Below, piece after piece: positions 1 to 9,965 of a stretch of 64,000 bases of DNA. Under the pieces are notes generated by a model. That model was not told where the DNA came from. It was given only the letters and a program-made list of their open reading frames with translations, and searched no databases. Both the position numbers and the translations under genes were made by a program. The DNA comes from Armillaria gallica (taxonomy: Eukaryota; Basidiomycota; Agaricomycetes; Agaricales; Physalacriaceae). Position 1 is the first letter of the stretch; each line of letters begins with the position of its first letter. The DNA lies in contig JBANDB010000006.1 in NCBI GenBank assembly GCA_037576215.1, positions 2,852,001 to 2,916,000 of the forward strand. The letters are read 5' to 3'.

Positions 1-240
1 ACTGGAATTGGTCCCATTGGGATCCAGATACCAAACAATACAGCTTCCAATTCATGTTCCGTTTGGCCTTTTAAACAAAACTTGTTGAATTACATACGGT
101 ATCGCATCCTCTATTGTACAACAGTTACCGAGCCTCATTGTTTCGATTAATCTGCAGCGTCGTCATGTTGTCACTCCTTGACTGCGGCGTGAGTGGCCAC
201 AAACTTTGGTGACAATGATCTTTCACTTCTGTCCTCTATA

Positions 241-1086
241 TCACTGTCTGTCAAGCACTTCGATGCCTATGAGGTTTTCGGGCAGCAATTCTTCCTTCGA
301 AACTAGGCCCGATTCGAACATAGCATCCAATCATTCTGAAGCATACGGAAGGTCTGGGTGACGCCAGGTATTTCGCACCAACTCTTGGCTTGTCAAAGAA
401 TATGGGTAGAACCCGAAATGTGTCAGGCGGCATCGAACAGAAAGTCGCGTAATGTCAGTACGCAAATATACAGAAATCCGCGTGCGTTGGTTTGGTTCCT
501 GTGATGAAGTTCCTTAGCTCTCTGCGTTCGTGCCGCTCTCGTAGAAGCAGGTCGAAAACTCCGAGTCAGCAGAATAACAGTCAGTCTCTGCCTTCCGGAA
601 ATCAGAACTCCCTACTGTTTCCTTTCCCGGATATACTGTGTCTTTCTCCAAGCCATATCCGAGTTTTGGGCCACTAGCTCGTCCAGTTTTGCCTGACATA
701 CTTTGCTAGGAAATGCTGCTTGCTTTTCCCGTCCGCAATATCACTGTCTTCGTACAGTATGGAGAACACAGGGCCTGATCTCATGAGCCATGCGTTTATC
801 AACCTTTTTCAGCCCTAAACTCACCATACACTGTGTTGTGAAGAGGGTAATAAACTCACTGTTCGATAAAACATGCGGGAGCGCGTCCAGCAAGGGTGTC
901 ATATACACAAGCTGGGTGTCAATGATATTTGCAGTGATATCCTCCGGCGCAGACAATAACACATTGGTAGTGTGTCCTTGGGCAGACTGAACCGCCTGGG
1001 TAAATCTTTTCTCGATTCTGACAGAGCAACAAACTCTGTTCTGAAGCATATATCGAAGAACCGAAGGGGAAGTAAGGTTTTATGAA
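241..1086 (-). pseudogene. Decayed or unassigned minus-strand gene
   Basis: Read on the minus strand this stretch has protein-like segments in several frames but no single clean model. The upper part (about 1049-760) encodes a segment with PEDITANIIDTQLVYMTPLL. The lower part (about 420-241) reads HFGFYPYSLTSQELVRNTW and ends in LIGIEVLDRQ and a TGA at 243-241. The lower segment is interrupted by an in-frame TGA at 333-331 where a Trp codon would fit, and its upstream continuation (LTLRDFLFDAA) is one base out of frame near 427. I do not recognise the family. It may be a pseudogene, a gene carrying sequence errors, or a wrong reading. No support comes from neighbours. Confidence 0.3.
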
Positions 1087-1414
1087 CATGCATTGCGAAC
1101 GGTATAGGACGCTTAGGAAACAGATGCACTCATCTATTGCTATGGTGTCGTCCAGACTGGGAAAACCTGCGCTCGGTAACGAGTCTGATTGTTCTGTTGA
1201 TCGCAGAAACTTGGAGGTGACCTGGTTTTTGGATCGGACCGCTTTTCGGGATGATGGCCGTTCATATAACGGGACTCATGACTGTTTTCTGACTTTCTAG
1301 CGAGAATTCAACTTCCGCGCAGAATAAGATAACGAAACGGTGTGCCTTCTTTATAGCTGTTCGCATCTCTCGAGTTCCCCGTCGTCAGAAGCGCGCAGAG
1401 ACCCACGCGGTGCA

Positions 1415-3623
1415 ATGATTTCCATCAGCTCGCAGGAAAAGGACAAGAAAGACATCTCGACTGTTCAAGTTCAAAATTACGAGGAAGAATATGAGGAATT
1501 CAAGGTGCGCCGTTTGGAGATGACGTTACATTCGCCGTTGTCAACTGTGTTCTCTTCGTTTCCGGTGTAGGCCTTGAACGAGAAGTATCAAGGAGATGTA
1601 CTCAGAAAACTGCTAAGAAAAATTGACGTATGCTACCTGCCGTCAATCGGCTTGCTCAGAATCAGGCTAATATTTCATAACAGTGTCGTCTGGTGCCCGT
1701 GTTTGCTCTGTTGTATCTGATGTCCTTCCTCGACCGCGGAAGTATATTTTCCATGGCTATTTCCTTGGACAGAACTCAAACATACTCCTCAGATGTCGGA
1801 AATGCGAAAGTAGCCGGCCTGACGAAGACAATACCAATGACCGACAAGCAGTATAATACTGCTCTTACTTTGTTTTTCGTGTTCTATGTATGGCACCATC
1901 TTGGCAGTCGAAGTCTCTTAGTCGACTGACAGCATTGTGTAGATCGTGTTCGAGATACCTTCGCAGATGATGCTGAAGAAGTTTAGGCCCAAATGGTACA
2001 TATCTTGCCTGACTTTGTCTTGGGGACTTGTAATGTCCTTGACTTGCTTAAGTGAGTGCATCCCAACGCTCTTTCGTGGATACGTTCGGCTAATTTTTGC
2101 AGTCCAGTCGTATCGCGGCTTCATGGCAGCCGCAGTTTCTTGGGTATAACAGAATCTGGTCTATTTCCTGCCGCTGGATACACTCTGTCTATGTGGTATT
2201 CTCGTTCCGAGATGGCATCTCGTGTGGCTTTATTTTTCTGTGCTGCGTCTGTCGCCGGCGCTTTGTCCGGAATTTTGGCGTATGGTATCAGTTTTATGGA
2301 CGGTTTAGCGGGTATGGAGGGATGGAGATGGATCTTGTGAGTTGGCCGTCGTTCTCTTATGCTGCCATTTTATTATGACTGGGTTGTAAAGCTTAGTGGA
2401 AGGCCTCATGACTATCGTGTTAGGGCTTCTTGGTCCTCTCATCATTTTAGACAGCACAGCCTACTGCGGGAAATGGCTCAGTGATGAAGAGAAGAAATTT
2501 CTGATTCTACGTCAACAGTACACTGAAACCGTAAGTAACATACTAACAGTGTGGTGGTACTACCTGCTTGACGACCAACTGACTATCCGGCAGGGTCCTG
2601 TACCGCCTGCAGAGCATTTCGATTGGAAGTACGTTAAGATGGCATTCACCGATTGGCAAATGATCTTCCAAATTGGCATTTGTATGTAACGCATTCAGAT
2701 TGCTACTATCTAGTGCTAATTCAAAGATACTGTCAGTTGTAACTCATGGTGCTCTCGGTATATTGTTCTGCCTCTGTTCGATAAATTTTGTCTCAATGCT
2801 TCTATGTTTTGAGGTTATTCTATCTCTTGTAAGCGACTTCATCGTCACCCCGGTCAAGTCCCCAGCTGACAATCCTCATGCAGTCACACTACCGGTTATT
2901 ATAAAGTCTCTGGAGTTTACCACTTATGAGTCATACCTGATCCCCGTGCCCATCTACATCGCCGCTTGTGTCTTGACCTACTTCAATAGCTGGTGGGGTG
3001 ACCGGAGGAGAAGTCGCTTTGTAAATTGAGTCATTGCCTCGTTTCGCTCCGTAGCTGACCTTCTCCTCGAGCTACACATCGTCATTCCCTTCACAGGTGC
3101 AATTATAGGTGTAGCCATATGTTTTGCATCTGCAGGAAAACAACATATTGCTGGTGTGAACTTATTTGGATTGATGTACGCGATACCCGCGATTGCTTGC
3201 AATATTCTACTGATTTTGGGCACCAGTTTGATCGTGTTCGCTTCGTATTCTCCCGTTCCTACCAGTATCTCTTGGATGGCCAACAATGTCATCGGTTATA
3301 AAAAGGTAGTCCGTTTTATGTTCACCGGCCTAATTGATAGTTATCGCTAGGTCATTGCAATGGGAATGCTTATGGGGATTGGCAACTGTTCCGGCCTCAT
3401 TGGTTCAAACATATATCTCACATCTGAATCGCCGAAGTACCAGACTGGCTATGGCGTTTCACTCGCACTAGCCGTCATGGGTATCACTTGTGCTATTGTA
3501 TTGAAAATCGTCTATGCAAGAGAGAACAAGAGCAGAGACCTGCTGACTGTTGAGGATATTGCAAGAGACTGGGATGATAAGAAGCTGCAAGTTGCCTACC
3601 AGCTTTCACGGCGCGCTCGCTGA
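1415..3623 (+). CDS. MFS permease, anion:cation symporter (allantoate/Dal5-like) family
   Basis: Predicted 12-helix plasma-membrane transporter of the major facilitator superfamily, likely moving a small organic anion or vitamin-like substrate by proton symport; the substrate cannot be told. The N-terminus is cytoplasmic and acidic (EEEYEEFK). TM1 carries the family motif LLYLMSFLDRGSIF. Later come GLFPAAGYTLSMWYSR (the helix 4-5 signature), VEGLMTIVLGLLGP after the WRW motif, VPIYIAACVLTYF, and a C-terminal cytoplasmic tail with YARENKSRD. Around ten short introns are needed; the one after HGAL (about 2756-2880) looks unusually long. The start at 1415 is the first ATG in frame before the acidic tail, and the stop is TGA at 3621. 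Confident at family level only. Confidence 0.85.
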
Positions 3624-3735
3624 CTCTTTGTTTAGCGCCGACGCTGCTGACCGCTCACCCTACTTCCGCTATATCATTTAGAACCATCTTGCGCCGCTGC
3701 ACATTTAGGACCCGAGTGAATGAATAGCCCTGATT

Positions 3736-4132
3736 TCACTCGTTCCAGGTAATGACGGTAGAGTCATCGTCGGGAGTGTCGGGGTGGTCTCGTTTGCGAT
3801 GAGCAGTGACACGATCACGGGAAGGGAAGAGTCGAAAACAACCTATATCATAGATAACCTGCGCATCAACAATATATATATCAGTACTGTACCTTGACAT
3901 GCGCAGATGAAAAGTGGCGTCCTTGGATAGAAAGGTGAGGGCGCAATCAGCTTTTTCCAAGTTTCCAACGTACTCTGGGGGTGAAGTGACCTTGGCTAAG
4001 GTCTTGGCAGCTTCCAAGTCCTCTCGGGTAGTAGACACTGTCACATAATTTAAGGAGTTGCTTGTTCCAAATGGATAAGGCTTACGCACGGTCACTGAGG
4101 GCGGGCTGTGGTGGGAGTACAGAAGCAATCAT
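3736..4132 (-). CDS. Small conserved-looking hypothetical protein
   Basis: A short minus-strand gene begins at ATG 4132 (MIASVLPPQPALSD). It splices out about 50 bases (donor GTGCGTAAG, acceptor TGTGACAG) and continues STTREDLEAAKTLAKVTSPP, then GNLEKADCALTFLSKDATFH. A second intron (donor GTACAG) follows RMSR. The last exon either stops early at about 3815 or reads into a charged tail ending DDSTVITWNE at 3736. The helical, Leu/Ala-rich core looks like real protein, but I cannot name a family. It is head-to-head with the lipase gene, with only 82 bases between the start codons. Confidence 0.5.
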
Positions 4133-4214
4133 CTTAACCCTAACCCCACACATCAGCCCCGCAATTTCAGGCTCCAATTCAGTATAAGTACCGACATCAC
4201 TCTATGACCGTTGC

Positions 4215-6168
4215 ATGCGCCGCATAGCCTGCTCGTCGTTCGTCGCGATGCCCTCGAAGCCAAGGACCGCTTCCCAGGCACCCTCGACGTCCACATCGAC
4301 GTTCCGCAAGTCATCTCAACCTGTAGTACGGTGGCTTGAAACGTGGTCGCCTTACCACAATAACAGTTCGAGTAAATCAACAAGCTCATCGCAGGCGTCG
4401 TCTCCGGCGTCATCTCGGTCGTCGACTCCCCCGTCGCCAGCCTTAGCGTCGCTAAACGAGGCCCTGCATGAAACATTACGTTTACCCACACGACCGCCGT
4501 TGGCTCGGCTACCAACGCCGCTGTATACATCGCGTCTAGGACACGGCCACTCCCCGCAATTTTTCGACAGTCTTACACGGACGACATTACCGACATCATC
4601 ACTATCGACCGGAAGTCAACTGAACTATTCCTCTTCTCCACTATCATCTTCTCCGATATCTTCCCAGTCCTCAATTTATCAGTTGCCAGTCATACTTGGC
4701 GATTCTCCGACCCACCGCACTTCCCTAGATACCCTGCGCTCAGTCTCTCAGCGCGATCGCCGTCGCAGTTCACATTCCATATCCTCAGAGAGAACATCTA
4801 CGTTTGATAGCACCTGGCCCAAGAATTGGTGGTGGTTTCAAGCTGAAAACAAAGAAGATGTAGACGGAATGCTTGGTGAAGATGATAGAGCAGACACGGT
4901 CGAAGAGGAGCGGGACCGCATTCGGAAGAAGTGTATGTTTCTCGCCCCCACGTTATGAAATTTCAGGGTTACTCATGTAACATAGATCGCTCTCCAAAAA
5001 ATCCGATCGTGTTTTGCCATGGTCTTCTGGGTTTCGATTCAGTAACTATTGGACCTGCAATAGCTCCTCTACAAGTAACCCACTGGCGCGGGATAAAAGA
5101 GGTGTTAGAAGCCAACGGATCAGAGGTTCTTATCACCAGAGTTCCTGCTACAAGTACTCCCATCGACAGGGCGAAAGTGCTGGAAGAAAAAATATCTGCC
5201 GCTTATCCCGGGCGTAGCGTGCATCTAATAGGTATGTCTTCCACTGTCACTTGTTCTCAATTTCTCACGTACGACTTTGACGAAGGTCATAGCATGGGAG
5301 GGCTTGACTGTCGCTATCTAACTTCCAAACTTACTCATCGAAATTTCTCCGTTCTGTCCATTACCACCATCGGGACCCCTCACCGAGGTTCCGCGTTTGC
5401 CGACCATTTCCTTACTACACTTGGGAAAAGTCGCATGCCTTCTTTCCTGCAGTTTTTGGATATGCTACCGAACGGTGGAGGTGATGGAAAGGCATTTGAG
5501 TTTCTGACACTCGAGAATATGCGTCGTTTCAACGAAGAAGTCAAGGACGTTGACGGTGTTCAATACTTCAGCTGGGGAGCTGTCTATGACCCCGGGTTCG
5601 TGGATACTTGGAAATGGTCGCATTCAGTGGTGCTAGAGAAAGAAGGACTCAATGATGGGTTGGTTTCTGTGAACTCTGCTAAATGGGTAGGTGCCTTCCA
5701 TTGTACCTCGAATTGCCATCTACAATTCATGTCTTATAGGGAACATACCTTGGTACCTTAGAGGATGTGAACCATCTTGATCTAGTCGGTTGGATTAACG
5801 CTGCACGATATAAATGGGCAGAAATGACCGGGCGCCATATCAACTTCCGGCCGGCAACATTCTACCTGGGTGTTGCAGACATGTTGGCAGAGAGAGTTGA
5901 GGGTCAACCTAACCTTCTCACGGATGAAAGCTCTTCCGATGGTCGTCCTAGCAGCGGCAAGGGTAATAAGGCTGGACGTGGCGCGACTATAAGGGAGGAC
6001 TCATATGACCAGATAGCTGTGAGTGATGAGGCGGTGACAATGACTACCGGCGAAGATGTTGACGGGGCTACCGGGAAAACGAACGGACTATCTCGCGTCG
6101 GCGTGCATACCACTGAACTAGATAATCGGAAACACGAAGATTATGACGGCTCAAGACCACGACTATAG
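4215..6168 (+). CDS. Alpha/beta-hydrolase, triacylglycerol lipase-like
   Basis: Predicted serine hydrolase of the eukaryotic triacylglycerol lipase/LipA type. A Ser/Pro-rich N-terminal region of about 200 residues precedes the hydrolase fold, which opens with PIVFCHGLLGFD (oxyanion region). The nucleophile elbow GHSMGG is assembled across an intron (5232-5285). GTPHRGS follows, then NDGLVSV (likely the acid) and VNHLDLVGW (likely the catalytic His). Three introns fit exactly: 4933-4985, 5232-5285 and 5687-5739. After the fold comes a Ser/Gly/Thr-rich tail of about 100 residues. The start at 4215 is the first ATG and gives a short Arg/Ser-rich leader that could be mitochondrial; ATG 4248 is an alternative. 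The stop is TAG at 6166. Confidence 0.85.
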
Positions 6169-6323
6169 TGTTACCCATATAGCATTAGTTTTATCATACA
6201 GCATATTCTAATTTTTACTAATACCATGTCCACATCATATTATATATTGGACATATCAATTGTATCAATGTAGTTTGCGAGGATGTAACTCGCCGTGCGT
6301 ACTCTGGGTCGGCATAAAATGCT

Positions 6324-7007
6324 TCAGCTCATCGTCATTTTTCTCTCGATGATCAATGCAGATATCAAAATGTGGTCAAAGCACTGATGCCCATCCGGAA
6401 ATACCGTCAGCACCGGGTCTGGAAGAGGAGGAGACGATGAAATCGGTGGAGGGATAAATGTTGCAAGCTGACTCCTCGATTCATCCGCGGCGTAGCACTG
6501 ATACAACATGTGTTTCTTTAGAACCAACATCGGAGAACAGGAAGTGACTAATTGGCTTACAATGCACATAAATGACCCGTCTTCAAGCACTGTTCGACAA
6601 TCCCAGCGAAGGGATACGTTACCGAAACCCCACCACCAATGCCGCTATTGGATGCTATGTAATAAGCGAGCGCTCGATGGGATGCCAGCGGTTTTCATTT
6701 ACCGGTGAAGATTGTATATTGGAAAGTACGTTTGATATACGCGTACTGAAACCTCCCATTATCAGTATTTCCCGGGAATGATTTATGGCTAACCTAGGAG
6801 AAGTTCATAGACGATGTAGTGGAATCAATAAGGAACGTACTCAAATTCACCCAAGAACACACTGTCTTCCGACCCCACTCTATGAACACTTGTTACGTAC
6901 GATATTGGGAGAAACGGATTGAGGTTCAGTGATACCGAGACAGTGTATGATGGTAGGGGCTCAGATCCAGATGTTGTTGCTGTGTCAGTTGGGGGTATCA
7001 ACAGCAT
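6324..7007 (-). CDS. DUF6593 domain protein
   Basis: Belongs to the basidiomycete-specific DUF6593 family, whose function is unknown. Visible hallmarks in order: YTVSVSLNLNPFLPISYVTS with VFLGEFE (first strands), a middle exon with YIKRTFQYTIFTG, RWDCRTVLEDGS, and the typical C-terminal strand QLATFIPP followed by FPDGHQCFDHILISALIIER. Introns use the donor GTACGT at 6840 and others. The middle exon reaches RWDCRT only if one C is restored near 6608 (G on the plus strand), so there is an apparent 1-base frameshift. The start at 7007 gives a family-typical short N-terminus. The gene converges on the lipase gene. Confidence 0.7.
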
Positions 7008-7487
7008 GGTTTTTGAATTCCAGTTGGTAAAAGTGTATGTTATTGGGTACTCTGGACGCTCGTGTGTCCAATATCTTCACGTCAATGATATTTAGCCAAT
7101 CGTCGCTGAGCGCTGAGCGTTTGAGCGCATGCATAAGAGTTGCTTACCGTGGTGGGCGAGCATTCTCTGACGTGACATAGCTGTTTGGCGGCAGATTCAT
7201 TAGTAGATGTAGGAACTTGAACGAATGGCATATTTCGACGCACTCTGGAAGAATAGTTGAGCTGGGGGATGGCGGTCGGTCTACAAAACAAAATTTGAGC
7301 ATATAATCCGCAGAAACAGATGAAAAAGAAAGGCACCTAATATCATGGTGGTCGAAGAGAAAGCAAAGAAGCGCTGTTGAAGCGGGAGATATAATTCTAA
7401 TCAACTTCGATCGGAACGTCATTATCATTTCATAAGCCAAATTTTCATTTTTCTTCCTGGTTCCCTCCATCATCTCTCGAAAATACT
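7008..7487. other. Intergenic gap between DUF6593 and LSG1
   Basis: About 480 bases between two divergent starts. On the minus strand a frame from 7473 reads a short cationic/hydrophobic peptide (IISPASTALLCFLFD), and another segment reads CHSFKFLHLLMNLPPN. Neither joins convincingly to the DUF6593 gene. I treat the gap as promoter and 5' leader sequence, with a small chance of an extra upstream exon. Confidence 0.35.
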
Positions 7488-9857
7488 ATGGTGAGCACTA
7501 CAGGATACTGTATGACGCTATTCAGAAATCTGAAACAACGTATAGCCTCCCAAAGGTCGAGATCACAATCCAAGCGGGCTTGGCCGAGCAATTATCAACA
7601 AGAAAATCAAAGATGCTCGCAGAATGCAGGAATCGGGACTGGTGAGAAGTCCATAAGACAATATTGTGGTTCATATATTCACAGGTTTTCAAGTAGTATG
7701 TCACAGATATGGATCCAACCTCTCGCCTAAAATCTGTAACCCAAGAACGAGATCTAGACGAGTTTTTGAATACTGCTCAGTTAGCAGGCACCGAATTCAC
7801 AGCTGGTATGTGAAGGATCGATTCTATCGATACATCTGCTAATCATGCTGCAAGAGCGGCGAAATGTCAAGGTCATCCAACAATCAGCCAGTTCTTCACA
7901 GAATCCATATCTTCTAAATGAACAAGAAGAAAAGAAAACTCTACAGAGACACAGAGAGAACAAGCAGCGACTAAGGGTGCCTCGACGACCTCCATGGACG
8001 AAGGGTATGACCACAGCTGAACTTGACCAGCAAGAAAAGGCTGCCTTTCTTAGCTGGCGTCGGGGTCTAGCTGAGTGAGTCTGGTTCTCTCTGCACATTG
8101 AGTTTGGATGCGACTCAACCTCTAGACTTCAAGAAGAAGAGCATTTTCTTCTCACTCCTTTTGAGCGCAATATCGAAGTTTGGAGGCAGCTCTGGCGTGT
8201 TCTTGAGCGCTCGCATCTTGTTATACAAATCGTGGACGCCAGAAACCCCCTCCGATTCCGTTGTGAAGACTTGGAGGATTATGTCAGGGATGTTGAAGGG
8301 CCCGAGGGCGAAAAGGGAACTGGAAAGGGCATTCGGAGAAGCCTACTGCTTATCAACAAAGCTGATCTTTTGACCTCTTATCAACGGTATGTCCAGCGCC
8401 TCTTTGGTTCATCGAAAAGTTTGCTAATTCTGGGCAGCCGATTATGGGCAGATCATTTCGACGAGCAGGGGATCCAGTATGCGTTCTTCTCTGCTGCCAA
8501 CGCAGCTGCTCTGCAGCAGGCGAGGCGGGATGCCCTGGCTCAAGAGCAGCAAGGAAACGCGGTCCCGCAAGGGGACCACAATAACATTGCAGACGAAGAT
8601 GATGTTATCAAAGAGCCATCTTTGAGCGATCCGAAACCATCCTGAAACTGAGTCGGACTTTGATGAAGAATCCGACAGTGAAGACTACTTTTCTGCCGAT
8701 GACGAGCCTGAAGAGGAGCAGGATCCCCGAGCCAGAGTTCTAACAGTGCTAGAATTGGAGGACCTCTTCATGAGGATGGCGCCGGACCTTTCTGGTGAGC
8801 AGAGCGTCATATCTGATATACGTATTTTCTCAAGGTGTCACATAGCGTTCACTGACTCCAACGGCAAGCTCCCTCAAAAGCTACAGGTCGGTCTCGTTGG
8901 ATACCCTAACGTGGGCAAGTCCAGTACAATCAATTCTCTGTTGGGTGAAAAGAAAGTCAGCGTGTCATCAACACCGGGGAAGACAAAGCATTTTCAGACG
9001 ATACATCTGTCTGATTCGATCGTTCTTTGCGATTGCCCGGGTCTTGTTTTTCCGCAATTCGCTACAACCAAGGCGGACTTGGTTTGTGACGGCGTGCTAC
9101 CTATCGACCAGATGAAGGAGTACACAGGACCGACCACTCTCGTCGTTAAAAGGATACCAAAAACTGTTCTAGAGGCGACGTACGGTTTGTCAATAAAGGT
9201 TAGGAGCAAGGAAGAAGGCGGAGATGAACAAGTCACCGCCGAGTCCTTCCTAATCTCATATGCCAGTGCGTTTTAACTCAAAATACGAAAACGGTACGCT
9301 GCTGACAGAGTCTTCTATTCACAGTCGCTCGAGGATTCATGCGATCGGGGCAAGGGAACCCTGACGAAGCGAGATCGGCACGTTACGTCCTCAAGGACTA
9401 TGTGAATGCTAAGCTCTTATTCTGCCACCCACCACCTGGTGTATCAGAAACCGAGTTCAACGAACAAACACATCAGATTGCACTGCGACGTGTACAAGGA
9501 AAGAAAAAGGCCCCAGTAACACGCGTCGGAAAAGACGCAGATACCTTCGTTGCTCCTAATGTTGGTCCAACTATTGATGGCAGTTCGACTGCTAACTCTG
9601 GGGGAAGGACACAAGTACTTGACGCGGAATTTTTTCAACAAAACGCATCCCTCGCAGGACATGCCTTTGTGAATGGGAAAGCATTTTCGCGCTCAAAGCA
9701 GTTTCCACATCAGAATTCAGTCACTAATGATGGGACACCAGTCGGACCCAGACAAGCACGTATTGCTTCAGTCTTGGCGAACCAAGATGGCGGGGGAAAT
9801 AAACATCACAAGAAGATGAAGAGAGTGAAGCAGCGGAGCGGGAAGGGGTATGATTAG
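7488..9857 (+). CDS. LSG1: Large-subunit GTPase 1, ribosome biogenesis (60S export)
   Basis: Cytoplasmic circularly permuted GTPase that releases the export adaptor Nmd3 from pre-60S ribosomal subunits. The start is ATG 7488, a one-codon first exon with an intron at 7491-7545, giving MPPKGRDHNPSGLGRA, the usual family N-terminus. In order: TPFERNIEVWRQLWRVLERS, VDARNPLRFRC, the G4 motif LLINKADLL, an acidic linker, then G1 GYPNVGKSS and G3 DCPGLV, which is the permuted order expected for this family. The tail is Lys-rich (KKMKRVKQRSGKGYD). In the acidic linker near 8640 the frame breaks. Either a weak 49-base intron (8604-8652) or missing C residues restores it. Introns elsewhere fit cleanly. 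Confidence 0.92.
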
Positions 9858-9910
9858 GGTAGTCACATGACCATCGCGTCTGACATACGCGTCTGTGGCG
9901 TTGAAATAGA

Positions 9911-9930
9911 CTTGTACTTGTACTTGTACT
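9911..9930. repeat. Short tandem repeat (CTTGTA)3
   Basis: CTTGTA is repeated three times plus a partial unit, in the presumed 5' leader of the FHA kinase gene and about 35 bases before the first in-frame ATG. Confidence 0.8.
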
Positions 9931-9965
9931 ACCATCTGCTGTTACTCTTTTCTCCTCTGCTTACC

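Noticed and set aside
741..1049. 102-codon minus-strand frame as a complete gene
   Set aside because: It reads like protein in its middle but lacks a recognisable start, family or continuation; kept only as part of the decayed-gene call.
6572..6781. Plus-strand frame opposite the DUF6593 gene
   Set aside because: It is the shadow of the minus-strand DUF6593 exons, which carry the family motifs.
7144..7473. Minus-strand frame upstream of the DUF6593 gene as a separate gene
   Set aside because: No family features, overlaps the LSG1 promoter, and no good splice path to a second exon.
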